Below, piece by piece: positions 40,807-49,393 of a DNA stretch of 64,000 bases (the first letter of the stretch is position 1; each line of letters starts with the position of its first letter). The stretch comes from Rhodobium gokarnense (lineage in GTDB: Bacteria; Pseudomonadota; Alphaproteobacteria; Rhizobiales; Rhodobiaceae). Below the pieces are notes generated by a model. It made no database searches. It was not told the DNA's origin and was given only the letters and a program-made list of their open reading frames with translations. A program made the position numbers and the translations under genes. Where the stretch lies: assembly GCF_025961475.1 (NCBI RefSeq), contig NZ_JAOQNS010000016.1:23651-87650 (forward strand). Direction: 5' to 3'.

Positions 40807-42057
40807 TCAGCAGGGCGTCGCGGCGGCCTTCAGGAACCTCGCCCAGCCGAGCATCGGCCGCGCCCAAAGAATGCCGCCCGGCGCATCCGGCGGGTATTTC
40901 GCATTGAAAACGTTCAGCGCGATATCGGCGACGCGCGGCTCGAACCGAGAAAGGTCCAAAAACCCGATGGCGGCGTTCCAGTGTTCCTCAAAGCCCGGCT
41001 CGGTGGTGCCGTCGACGAAGCGGTTGAGCCCCCCTCGCCCGTCTTGGATTTTTTCCACGAAGGTCCTGGCGAGCGCCGTCATGTGCGCCTCTGTCAGGTC
41101 CGTGCGGACGGTGTCAAAGGCAATGACCAGAAAATCGACGTCGATGGAGGCGTGGCCGACATCCTCCGTCACGCCAAGTTGCGGGTGGATCATGTAGGGC
41201 CAGGAGACCGTGCCGTCGGGCCGGAACTCCGCAAAATCCTCCAGCCAGTAGCGCACGAGGCGCCGGATTTTGTCGACCCGTGCAGCGTTCGGGCGCCAGC
41301 GGTCGAGGATTATCTCGGCCGTCATCATGGTGGCGGACTGGTTGAAGGCGCAGCGGGTGGTGCCGAGCTGGCCGGAGCCCTCGCTGTCCCGATAGTGGTA
41401 GCTGCCCTTGTCGCCAACGACCTGCCAGTCATTGTCGAAGGCATCGACGGCGATGCGGGCCTCGGTGAAGGTGCGCACGGCCTCCGGCATGTACGCGCCG
41501 AAGCGGGCTTCGTCGCGAAAGACGAGGTCGGCAAAGCGCAGGATCGCATTGGCGATGTGGCCGGTATTGAGGACGATGGCGTCGTTGCCGCGCTTCCAGA
41601 ACGGCCCGCCCGCCCCCGTGCCGCGGAAATAGAGCGGGTCGCGGGTATAGTTCTCGACGATCTCGCCGCGGGCGACGCGCCGTGCATCGGTGTGATCGAG
41701 GATGAAGGCGATGAGGGATGCGGCGGCGTCCATGTAACGCGGCGCGCCAGTGAGGTCCGCCATCGTCACGAAGGCCCGCACCCAATAGCCGAGAATCCAG
41801 GCAAAGACGCCGTCGCGGTCGTCATAGACGCCGTCCCTGGCGCCGATCCATTCCAGGATCCGGCTCGCCTCGATGGTCCCGAGCGGACCCCAACGCGCCT
41901 CGAAGACGGCGTCCCAATCGGAGACACCGGCAAAGGCGGCACGCGACAGGTCGAGGCCGCAGACGGCCGTCTTGGCTGCCCGCGCGGGCGCAGCGGACGG
42001 CATAACGGCCGCAGCCGCGGCGCTTATCAACAGATGTCTGCGGGTGATGATGGTCAT
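40807..42057 (-). CDS. Tat-exported protein, predicted alpha/alpha toroid, unknown function
   Basis: 416 residues from the ATG at 42057. The start MTIITRRHLLISAAAAAV is a twin-arginine signal (RRHLL), with cleavage near SAAPARA. The mature part is helical and rich in aromatic residues, with paired-helix periodicity reminiscent of six-hairpin glycosidase, lyase or epimerase folds: GYWVRAFVTMADLTG, GGPFWKRGNDAIVLNTGHIANAIL, DNDWQVVGDKGSYHYRDSEG, ARCVFNQ-like TRCAFNQSATMMTAEIIL. I do not recognise a named family. Location in the EPS island suggests a periplasmic polysaccharide-modifying role. Confidence 0.72.
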   Translation of the reverse strand: MTIITRRHLLISAAAAAVMPSAAPARAAKTAVCGLDLSRAAFAGVSDWDAVFEARWGPLGTIEASRILEWIGARDGVYDDRDGVFAWILGYWVRAFVTMADLTGAPRYMDAAASLIAFILDHTDARRVARGEIVENYTRDPLYFRGTGAGGPFWKRGNDAIVLNTGHIANAILRFADLVFRDEARFGAYMPEAVRTFTEARIAVDAFDNDWQVVGDKGSYHYRDSEGSGQLGTTRCAFNQSATMMTAEIILDRWRPNAARVDKIRRLVRYWLEDFAEFRPDGTVSWPYMIHPQLGVTEDVGHASIDVDFLVIAFDTVRTDLTEAHMTALARTFVEKIQDGRGGLNRFVDGTTEPGFEEHWNAAIGFLDLSRFEPRVADIALNVFNAKYPPDAPGGILWARPMLGWARFLKAAATPC

Positions 42058-42119
42058 TCCGGGCCTTCGATGCGTGTCAAAGGCCCGGAATGCAAGTCGC
42101 CTGCCAGATTTTGCCGGAT

Positions 42120-42146
42120 GCCTAAAAAACGTTGCGTTTTTTAGGC
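42120..42146. terminator. AT-rich hairpin upstream of the Tat-exported gene
   Basis: Perfect 12-bp stem: GCCTAAAAAACG, loop TTG, CGTTTTTTAGGC. On the minus strand it lies 63 bases before the start of the Tat protein gene and about 60 bases after the chain-length gene stop. Terminator or regulatory element. Confidence 0.5.
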
Positions 42147-42170
42147 CATTGTTTTCACGCGATTTCTTAT

Positions 42171-42194
42171 CCAAAAAGTCTGTCAACTTTTTGG
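42171..42194 (-). terminator. Hairpin directly after the second chain-length gene
   Basis: Perfect 9-bp stem CCAAAAAGT, loop CTGTCA, ACTTTTTGG, starting 10 bases after the stop of the minus-strand chain-length gene. T-rich second arm; a likely terminator. Confidence 0.55.
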
Positions 42195-42203
42195 GAAAGC
42201 GCT

Positions 42204-44375
42204 CTAGGCGGCAGCGCCGGTCAGGTCGGCGGCGACGATCGGATCGCCCATCTCGGCGGTCGAGACGACGGAGATGTCCGTAATGCCGTTGCGCGACAGG
42301 ATTTCGTAGGCATAGGCCGCGGACGGATCGCCGGTCTTGCCGGACGTCGCCAGCACCACATGGTCGGCGCGGACCAGGAACTCTGCGATGTGGCGCCCGA
42401 AGGTCAGCGGCCCGACGTCGATGATGATAGCGTCATAGGTGAACTCCAGGGCTTCCACGACGGTCTGGAACCGCTCGCCGATGAGGTCCGCCTCGGTGAG
42501 CGGTCGGCGGCCGCGCGGCACCACATGGGCGCGTGAGCGACGGTCGCGGAACAGCACCTGCGCGAAGGAGGCGCCGCGGTCGAGAAGATCGGTGAGGCCG
42601 GCGAGCGGCAATTCGGTGATGCCGTCGCCCGCGTGGATTTCGTTGGAAAGGTCGAGCATGACGACGCGGACATTGTCGTCGGCGGAGGCGGAGCGGGAAA
42701 GCGCCATCGCCGCGATGCGGGTCGCGGTGCCGGGCTCGGCGCCGGCGACCACGAGGTGGCGCTTGCCGTCGCTGCCGGGCGCGATGCGGCGCCAGACCTC
42801 GCGGGCGGATTCGATGCGCGTGCGCTCGGCCGCGTGTGCCGGCTCGCTCGGCATGACCCGGTGCAGATTGCCGGAATCGTCCCAGCGGATCAGGTCCTCT
42901 TCCGGTATGCCGCCGACCGCCTCCGGGGCTTGCGGTGCCTCCGGCTCGTCGTCGGACGTGACGGGCACCGGGCGCAGCGCCTTGCCGGAAAGGAATTCGG
43001 TGATGACGACGATGCCAATGAAGACGAGGAGCGCGGCGATGGTGATGATGACGGTGATCGGCACGACCTTCGGCCAGTAGGGCTTGGGCGGCACAGTGGC
43101 GCGGGAGATCACCCTTGCGTCGACCGGCAGGGTGCGGGCGTTGCGGCCGGCATCGGCCTCGCGGTAGCGCCCGAGAAGGGTCGTCAGCCGCCGGCTCTTG
43201 GCCTCCGCGTCGCGCTGCAACTCGCGCAGGCGCACCTGCTCGGTGTTGGCGTTGGCGGTCTTGGCCTTCAACTCGTTGATGCTGGCCTGCAGGGAACGCA
43301 CACGCTCCGCGGCGATCTCCGCATCGCTCTCAAGCCCGCGCAGCACCTTGCGGGCCTCGCCGCGGACCTGGGTGTTGAAGTCGGCAATCTGCGACTTCAG
43401 CGCCTTGATGCGCGGATGGTTCGGCAAGAGCGTCGTCGACAGTTCGGCAAGCTGGGCCTTCAGCGTCACCTGGCGCTCGCGCAGGCGCTGGATCAGCCGC
43501 GAGTTCAACACGTCGCTGGAGCTGTCGAGGGCGTTGCTGGCGATCAGGTTGCGGACCAGCCGGGCCTTGGTCTCGGATTCGCTCTGGGCGCTCCTGGCGC
43601 TGGCGAGCTGGGTCGTCAGCTCGCCGAGCTGCTGCTGGGTCAGCGTCAGATTGTTGTTGCCGATGAGGAGGTCGTTGCTGGAGCGGAAGTCCTCCACCCG
43701 GCGCTCCGCCTCGCCGACCTCGTCACGCAGCTTGGCGATCTCCGGCTCCAGGATTTCCGCCATGTCGACGGTCTTGGAGCGCTTGGCCGCGGACTGCAGG
43801 GCCATGTACTCGTCAACGATGGTGTTGGCGCCGCGCGCCGCCAGTTCCGGATCGATGGAGGAGAACTCCACCGCGATGACGCGGGAATTCTCGATGTTGT
43901 AGACCTTCAGGCGCTCGTAATAGGCCTCAAGGACGCGCTCTTCGGGCGACACCCGGAGCGGATCGCGGGCAAGCCCGAAGAGCACCATGATATCGCCGAA
44001 GACCGTGCCGCCGCCCTTGCCGGCGGGGTTGAACTCGGCGCGTTCGGCCAGCTCCAGCTTCTTGGCGACGCGGCGGGCGAGATCGCGGGAGATCAGGAGC
44101 TGCACCTGGCTCGTCACCCCTTCCGGGTCGAGCAGCGCGCGTTCGGCTTCCTGGGGCTTTTCGTCGGCATCGGCGAGCACCGATTTGGTGGCCTCGATCA
44201 GAATCTTCGACTGGCCGAGATAGCGCGGCGTGATCAGCGACAGCACAAGCACCGTGACGAGACCAACGGCGATCGTCGCCGGAAGGATCCAGCGCTTTGC
44301 GCGCCAGATGGCGGCGGCAAGGCCCCTGATATCGATGGCGACGTCGTCACCGTAGGGATTCTCGACGTTCTTCAT
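42204..44375 (-). CDS. Wzc/ExoP-like chain-length protein with degenerate ATPase domain, system 2
   Basis: 723 residues. Wzz architecture: membrane helix near residue 30-50 (WILPATIAVGLVTVLVLSLI), long coiled-coil periplasmic part, second helix near 445-470 (VVPITVIITIAALLVFIGIVVI). The C-terminal domain keeps the fold pattern of a BY-kinase (VVMLDLSNEI, DAIIIDVGPLTFG) but the P-loop reads AGAEPGTATR: the essential Lys is Thr at position 550, aligned with Lys551 of the 713-residue homologue. It is probably non-catalytic for ATP. Divergent from the OPX lipoprotein gene, its expected partner. Confidence 0.9.
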   Translation of the reverse strand: MKNVENPYGDDVAIDIRGLAAAIWRAKRWILPATIAVGLVTVLVLSLITPRYLGQSKILIEATKSVLADADEKPQEAERALLDPEGVTSQVQLLISRDLARRVAKKLELAERAEFNPAGKGGGTVFGDIMVLFGLARDPLRVSPEERVLEAYYERLKVYNIENSRVIAVEFSSIDPELAARGANTIVDEYMALQSAAKRSKTVDMAEILEPEIAKLRDEVGEAERRVEDFRSSNDLLIGNNNLTLTQQQLGELTTQLASARSAQSESETKARLVRNLIASNALDSSSDVLNSRLIQRLRERQVTLKAQLAELSTTLLPNHPRIKALKSQIADFNTQVRGEARKVLRGLESDAEIAAERVRSLQASINELKAKTANANTEQVRLRELQRDAEAKSRRLTTLLGRYREADAGRNARTLPVDARVISRATVPPKPYWPKVVPITVIITIAALLVFIGIVVITEFLSGKALRPVPVTSDDEPEAPQAPEAVGGIPEEDLIRWDDSGNLHRVMPSEPAHAAERTRIESAREVWRRIAPGSDGKRHLVVAGAEPGTATRIAAMALSRSASADDNVRVVMLDLSNEIHAGDGITELPLAGLTDLLDRGASFAQVLFRDRRSRAHVVPRGRRPLTEADLIGERFQTVVEALEFTYDAIIIDVGPLTFGRHIAEFLVRADHVVLATSGKTGDPSAAYAYEILSRNGITDISVVSTAEMGDPIVAADLTGAAA

Positions 44376-44578
44376 GGCTACTGACTCCGACGAAACTGGG
44401 GCCAGTATTCCTTTGTTAAGGTAAGCAACCGGTTAATCGGCACCCAGTTGTATCCATTTTCTTGCCACCCGGATGCCGTTATTTTTCGCCCTGCACGACT
44501 ACGCTGCATAAAGGGCGCCGCTCTTCACGCTCCGTTAACCATGAAAGCCAATAAAGGAGCGAGGAACAGGGGTCTCCC
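44376..44578. promoter_or_regulatory. Divergent promoter gap with TTAA motifs
   Basis: 203 bases between the chain-length gene and the OPX gene. GTTAAGG (44415), GGTTAA (44431) and TTAACCATG (44535-44543) occur. The last matches the CtrA half-site TTAACCAT and lies 36-44 bases before the OPX start. No gene seen. Confidence 0.4.
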
Positions 44579-45142
44579 ATGACGCGTGTGCTTCGTTTCA
44601 TTCTGATCGCAGGTCTTGCGGCGCTGGTGGTGTCCTGCACCGGCTATCGCCGCCCGCCCACTGCCTTTCACCAGGTGCTGACCGAGCCGTACCAGCTCGA
44701 CAGCGGCGACAAGCTGCGCCTGGTCGTGTTCGGCCAGACGGACATTTCCTCGACCTACACCGTCGACCAGTCCGGCCACATCTCCGTGCCGCTGATCGGT
44801 GCGGTGGCGGCCCGCGGCAGGACGACCGGAGAGGTCGAAAAGGCCATCGCCACCAAGCTTCGCGCCGGCTACATCCGCAATCCGGACGTCTCGGTGGAGA
44901 TCGAGCAGTACCGCCCGTTCTTCATCATGGGCGAGGTGCGCACGCCCGGCCAGTACCCCTATGTGGCCGGCCTGACGGCGCAGACGGCGGTGGCGATCGC
45001 CGGCGGCTTTTCCGCCCGCGGCTACCAGAAGAGCGTCGACATCACCCGCCAGATCAACGGCAAGGTGCTGACCGGCCGGGTGCCGATCACCGACCCGATC
45101 CGGCCCGGCGACACCATCTATATCCGCGAGCGCCTGTTCTGA
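44579..45142 (+). CDS. Short Wza/GumB-type polysaccharide export lipoprotein
   Basis: 187 residues. Signal peptide with lipobox LVVSC (Cys20), so an outer-membrane-associated lipoprotein after processing. Poly_export domain: YQLDSGDKLRLVVFGQTDISSTYTVDQSGHISVPLIGAVAARGRT, then an SLBB-like part FIMGEVRTPGQYPYVAGLTAQTAVAIAGGFSARG and PGDTIYIRERLF. Lacks the long C-terminal helix of Escherichia coli Wza, as in GumB-like proteins. Forms or contributes to the export channel; the divergent 723-residue chain-length protein is the likely inner-membrane partner. Confidence 0.92.
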   Translation: MTRVLRFILIAGLAALVVSCTGYRRPPTAFHQVLTEPYQLDSGDKLRLVVFGQTDISSTYTVDQSGHISVPLIGAVAARGRTTGEVEKAIATKLRAGYIRNPDVSVEIEQYRPFFIMGEVRTPGQYPYVAGLTAQTAVAIAGGFSARGYQKSVDITRQINGKVLTGRVPITDPIRPGDTIYIRERLF

Positions 45143-45192
45143 GCGAGCCGACTGACAAACAGGCCGCGAGCGCCCATTTCACCGAAGCTTTT

Positions 45193-45212
45193 GCGGCCGG
45201 TTAACCGGCCGC
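45193..45212. promoter_or_regulatory. Perfect 20-bp palindrome
   Basis: GCGGCCGGTTAACCGGCCGC is self-complementary over all 20 bases. It sits 50 bases after the OPX stop and 82 bases before the glycosyltransferase start. Could be an operator with a central GTTAAC or, in RNA, a hairpin with a short loop. Confidence 0.45.
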
Positions 45213-45294
45213 TCATCCCTTCTTGCTAGAGTGCCTCTCAACTGTGGCGCCGTTTCCGGCGCGGCCCGGTTTTGCCGGAGGGAGGCGGCGGACC

Positions 45295-46506
45295 ATGCAA
45301 GACAAGGAACAGCTCCGGATCGTCCATTGCATCCGCGCGCCCGTCGGCGGCGTCTTTCGCCACGTGTCCGACCTGGCGACGGCGCAGGCGGCGGCCGGGC
45401 ATGCGGTCGGGCTGATCTGCGATTCCACCACCGGCGGCTCGTTCGAAGACGGCCGCATCGCGGCGCTTTCAGAGCATCTCGAGCTCGGCGTCACCCGGAT
45501 CCCGATGCGCCGGCAGATCTCGCCGCGCGACATCCTCTCGACCTGGCGCGTTGCCAAGGAAATCGGCCGCATCGCGCCGGACGTGCTGCACGCCCATGGC
45601 GCCAAGGGCGGCGCCTTCGCCCGCGTCATCGGCGCGATCCTTCGCATGGGCGGCCACCGCATCGCCCGCTTCTACTGCCCGCATGGCGGCAGCCTGCACT
45701 ACGATGCCGAGAGCCTGCAGGGCCTGGTCTATTTCACGGCCGAGCGGCTGATGGAGCACGTCACCGACGGGCTCGTCTTCGTCAGCCGGTTCGAGGCCGA
45801 CGCCTACCGCGAAAAGGTCGGCGCGCCGATCGTGCCGCAGCGGATCGTCCATAACGGCCTGAGGCCGGAGGAGTTCGAGCCGGTCGTCCCGGCCGAAGAC
45901 GCCGCGGACTTTCTCTTCATCGGCACGCTGCGCGATCTCAAGGGCCCGGACCTTTTCATCCGCGCGCTGTCGCGGCTGCGCGACGGCGGGACGACTAAGC
46001 CGACCGGGGTCATCGTCGGCGCCGGCGACGACAAGCCGGCCTATGAGCGGCTCGTTGCGGAGCTCGGCCTGCAGGCGGCGGTTCGGTTCGAGGAGCCGAT
46101 GCCGGCGCGCGAAGCGTTCCGGCTGGCGCGCTGCGTCGTCATTCCGTCGCGGGCGGAGTCCCTGCCCTATATCGTGCTGGAGGCGATCGCCGCGCACCTG
46201 CCGCTGATCACCACCCGCGTCGGCGGCATTCCGGAGATTTTCGGTCCCGAAAGCGGGCTCCTGGTCACCCCCGGCAACGACCGCGCGCTCGCCGCCCACA
46301 TGGCAGCCTTCCTGAAAGACGGCGCCGAATTCCAGACCGCGGCGAATGCGCGGGCCGAGCGCCTGCGCCAGCCGTTCTCGCTTGCCGCCATGGCCGGCGA
46401 GATCGAGGCGTTCTATCGCGAGACGCTGGCCGCCGAAGATCCGGTGCAAAGCCGAAAGACCGGACATGCGAGACGCGCTGACGATCAAGTGTTTATTAGG
46501 CAGTAA
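45295..46506 (+). CDS. GT4-type glycosyltransferase
   Basis: 403 residues from the ATG at 45295, with GGAGG at 45278-45283 upstream. N-terminal domain: RIVHCIRAPVGGVFRHVSDLATAQAAAGH, typical of GT4 acceptor domains, and VLHAHGAKGGAFARVIGAIL. C-terminal Glycos_transf_1: FLFIGTLRDLKGPDLFIRAL, IVGAGDDKPAYERLVAELGL, VIPSRAESLPYIVLEAIAAHLPLITTRVGGIPEIFG with the EX7E motif (ESLPYIVLE). Belongs to system 2 with the primer and polymerase that follow. Confidence 0.92.
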   Translation: MQDKEQLRIVHCIRAPVGGVFRHVSDLATAQAAAGHAVGLICDSTTGGSFEDGRIAALSEHLELGVTRIPMRRQISPRDILSTWRVAKEIGRIAPDVLHAHGAKGGAFARVIGAILRMGGHRIARFYCPHGGSLHYDAESLQGLVYFTAERLMEHVTDGLVFVSRFEADAYREKVGAPIVPQRIVHNGLRPEEFEPVVPAEDAADFLFIGTLRDLKGPDLFIRALSRLRDGGTTKPTGVIVGAGDDKPAYERLVAELGLQAAVRFEEPMPAREAFRLARCVVIPSRAESLPYIVLEAIAAHLPLITTRVGGIPEIFGPESGLLVTPGNDRALAAHMAAFLKDGAEFQTAANARAERLRQPFSLAAMAGEIEAFYRETLAAEDPVQSRKTGHARRADDQVFIRQ

Positions 46507-46562
46507 CGGCTAGAATTGGCCAAAAGTTGCGTACGGACGCCCGTGTCCGAGTGAGGTGTTCG

Positions 46563-48113
46563 ATGACAGAACTCGATCCGAGGCTAAGGTTTCGCGATGC
46601 CGCGAAACTGGCCGCCGCCGGCGCCCTCGTCGATGTCGACGGGACGCCGCTCCCCGCCCCCGAACTGGGCGCACTCGCGCGCGAGGTCGCCGAGCGGTTC
46701 AAGCAGCGCACCATTGCGCCCGCGATCATCGCCGGGGCGGCCCGGCTGATCGAATTCGCGATGCTGGCGCTGATCGGCTTCGGCGTCTTCTTCTGGTACG
46801 TCTACCCGGACGAGGGCCTTGCCTGGCACTATGTCTATCCGCTGGTCGCCGGCTCGGTTCTGACCATCCTGCTTATCCAGGGCTCCGACGGCTACACCAT
46901 CGCCAGCTTCCGCACCTATATCAGCCAGCTCGGCCGCATCTTCGGCGCCTGGACGATGGTGTTCGCGTTCTTTGCCACCATCCTGTTCTTTGCCAAGGTC
47001 GGCGAGGAGTTCTCCCGCGTCTGGTTCATGGGCTGGTATCTCGGCGGCCTCACCTTCTTCACCCTGTTCCGCACCGGGCTGGCCGTTGCCGTGCGCGGCT
47101 GGACCAGCGAGGGCCGGCTGGAGCGCCGGGCGGTCATCGTCGGCGGCGGCAAGACCGCGGAGGACCTCATCGTCTCGCTGGAAAACCAGCCCGACAACGA
47201 CATCCGCATCTGCGGCATCTTCGATGATCGCAGCGACGAGCGCTCGCCCGACGTGGTCGCCGGCTATCCGAAACTCGGCACCATTGCCGAACTCGTCACC
47301 TTCGCGCGGATGGCCAATATCGACCTTCTCATCGTCGCCATCCCGCTGACCGCGGAGGGCCGGGTCGGCGAGATGCTGAAGAAGCTGTGGGTGCTGCCGG
47401 TCGACATCTGCCTGTCGGCCCATACCGACAAGCTGCGCTTCCGCCGCCGCTCCTACCAGTATGTCGGCGCCGTGCCCTTCCTCGACGTCTTCAACAAGCC
47501 GATCGCCAACTGGGATTCCATCCTGAAGCGCTGCTTCGACCTGGTCTTTGCGACGCTCGCCATCATCGGCCTGTCGCCGGTGATGATTGCGACCGCGATC
47601 GCCATCCGGGCCGAGACCAAGGGGCCGATCATCTTTCGCCAGAAGCGCTACGGCTTCAACAACGAGCCGGTGGAGATCTTCAAGTTCCGGTCGATGTACC
47701 AGAGCATGACGGATGCCCGCGCCGACCGGCTGGTGACCCGGGACGATCCGCGGGTGACCAAGGTCGGCCGGTTCATCCGCAAGACCTCGATCGACGAGCT
47801 GCCGCAGCTCTTCAACGTCATCCGCGGCGACCTCTCCCTCGTCGGCCCGCGGCCGCACGCGCCGTCCGCCAAGGCCGCCGGCCGGCTCTATGAGACCGTC
47901 GTCGACGGCTACTATGCGCGCCACCGGGTAAAGCCCGGCATCACCGGCTGGGCCCAGATCAACGGCTATCGCGGCGAGACCGACACCTCCGACAAGATCC
48001 TCCGGCGCGTCGAGCACGACCTCTACTACATCGAGAACTGGTCGCTGCTGTTCGATCTCTACATCCTCGTCCTGACGCCGTTCCGGCTGTTCAACACGGA
48101 GCACGCCTATTGA
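46563..48113 (+). CDS. Undecaprenyl-phosphate sugar phosphotransferase (WcaJ family), system 2
   Basis: 516 residues from the ATG at 46563. An N-terminal soluble extension of about 50 residues precedes four membrane helices, then a Rossmann domain (AVIVGGGKTAEDLIVSLEN), a fifth helix (LVFATLAIIGLSPVMIATAIAI) and the catalytic domain: GPIIFRQKRYGFNNEPVEIFKFRSM, RKTSIDELPQLFNVIRGDLSLVGPRPH, VKPGITGWAQINGYRGETDT. Starts repeat-unit assembly. The stop overlaps the TTG start of the polymerase. Confidence 0.94.
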   Translation: MTELDPRLRFRDAAKLAAAGALVDVDGTPLPAPELGALAREVAERFKQRTIAPAIIAGAARLIEFAMLALIGFGVFFWYVYPDEGLAWHYVYPLVAGSVLTILLIQGSDGYTIASFRTYISQLGRIFGAWTMVFAFFATILFFAKVGEEFSRVWFMGWYLGGLTFFTLFRTGLAVAVRGWTSEGRLERRAVIVGGGKTAEDLIVSLENQPDNDIRICGIFDDRSDERSPDVVAGYPKLGTIAELVTFARMANIDLLIVAIPLTAEGRVGEMLKKLWVLPVDICLSAHTDKLRFRRRSYQYVGAVPFLDVFNKPIANWDSILKRCFDLVFATLAIIGLSPVMIATAIAIRAETKGPIIFRQKRYGFNNEPVEIFKFRSMYQSMTDARADRLVTRDDPRVTKVGRFIRKTSIDELPQLFNVIRGDLSLVGPRPHAPSAKAAGRLYETVVDGYYARHRVKPGITGWAQINGYRGETDTSDKILRRVEHDLYYIENWSLLFDLYILVLTPFRLFNTEHAY

Positions 48114-49393
48114 CCGAGACCGCAGTCCTCGCGCACCGGAGCATTCCGCGCGGGACAGTCTCGGCGCGGAAAGTGTTCAACGCGATTCTCTGGTTCGCCG
48201 TCTTCCTCGGCGGCTTCGTCATCAACGAGCCGGCGCCCTACGACCTGATGCTGGCGACGACCATCGTCGTCTGGCTGGTCCTCGGCTTTCGCGTGCAGCG
48301 GGCCTATGCGCCGCTGGTCGTGCTGATGGCCTTCTATATGGCCGGCGGGCTGATGTCGCTGACCCAGCTTGAGGTGATCGACGGCACGGTCGTCATGTAC
48401 ATGGCCGTCAGCAGCTTCCTTGCCGGCACCAGCATCTTCTTTGCGTCCATCATCACCACCGACCCGTCGCGGCTCAACGTGATGCGGAGCGCCTATCTGG
48501 CCGCCGCCGTCGTTGCGTCCGTCGCCGGCATCGCCGGCTATTTCCACCTCTTTCCCGGCGCCGGCATCTTCACGCTCTATGACCGGGCCAAGGGCACCTT
48601 CCAGGACCCCAACGTCTACGGCCCGTTCCTGGTGCTGGCGTCCACCTTCCTGATCCACGACATCCTGTCGAGGCCGCTGGAACACACCCTGTCTCGGATG
48701 GCGGCGCTGATGGCGATCGTGCTCGCCATCTTCCTGTCGTTCTCGCGGGCGAGCTGGGGCCTTGCCTTCTTTGCCGCGGTGATGACCGCCCTCCTCGTCT
48801 TCATCAACGAGACCGATCCGGTGAAGCGGCTCAGGCTGATCATGCTGGCGGCGATCGCCGCGGGCGTCGTCACGCTGCTGTTGCTGGCCGCCCTTTCCAG
48901 CGATGCCGTGCACAAGCTGTTCGAGGCACGGGCGAAGCTGGTGCAGGACTATGACGGCGCCCGGCTCGGCCGCTTCGCGCGGCACTGGATCGGCTTCCAG
49001 ATGGCGACTCACCATCCGTTCGGCATCGGCCCGCTGGAGTTCGGCAAGCTCTTTGCCGAGGACCCGCACAACGTCTACCTCAAGGGCTTTCTTGCCTATG
49101 GCTGGCTCGGCGGCTTTTCCTATGTCGTGCTGACGGTGCTGACGCTCGCCAAGCTGGCGCCGATCAATTTCAAGCCGCGGCCCTGGCGCGCCTATGCGCA
49201 ATGCATCTTCGTCGTCCTCCTCGGCCACGCGCTGATGGGCGTCGTCATCGATATGGACCACTGGCGGCACATGTATCTGCTGTTCGGGGCTGCCTGGGGC
49301 ATCATCGCGACCGACACGCTGCACACGGCACGCCAGCGCCATCCGCATGGCGGTCAGGTGTCGCCGCGATCCTCGTCGGCGTCGCGCGCATAA
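48110..49393 (+). CDS. O-antigen ligase/Wzy-like polymerase, system 2
   Basis: 427 residues from a TTG overlapping the primer stop (TTGA). About eleven membrane helices. The Wzy_C pattern is visible: LFLSFSRASWGLAFFAAVMTALLVF, then RLGRFARHWIGFQMATHHPFGIGPLEFGKLFAEDPHNVYLKGFLAYGWLGGF, with the conserved Arg and the HN pair. Polymerises or ligates polysaccharide in the periplasm. Its last 40 bases overlap the 3' end of the convergent manC gene. Confidence 0.88.
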   Translation: MTETAVLAHRSIPRGTVSARKVFNAILWFAVFLGGFVINEPAPYDLMLATTIVVWLVLGFRVQRAYAPLVVLMAFYMAGGLMSLTQLEVIDGTVVMYMAVSSFLAGTSIFFASIITTDPSRLNVMRSAYLAAAVVASVAGIAGYFHLFPGAGIFTLYDRAKGTFQDPNVYGPFLVLASTFLIHDILSRPLEHTLSRMAALMAIVLAIFLSFSRASWGLAFFAAVMTALLVFINETDPVKRLRLIMLAAIAAGVVTLLLLAALSSDAVHKLFEARAKLVQDYDGARLGRFARHWIGFQMATHHPFGIGPLEFGKLFAEDPHNVYLKGFLAYGWLGGFSYVVLTVLTLAKLAPINFKPRPWRAYAQCIFVVLLGHALMGVVIDMDHWRHMYLLFGAAWGIIATDTLHTARQRHPHGGQVSPRSSSASRA

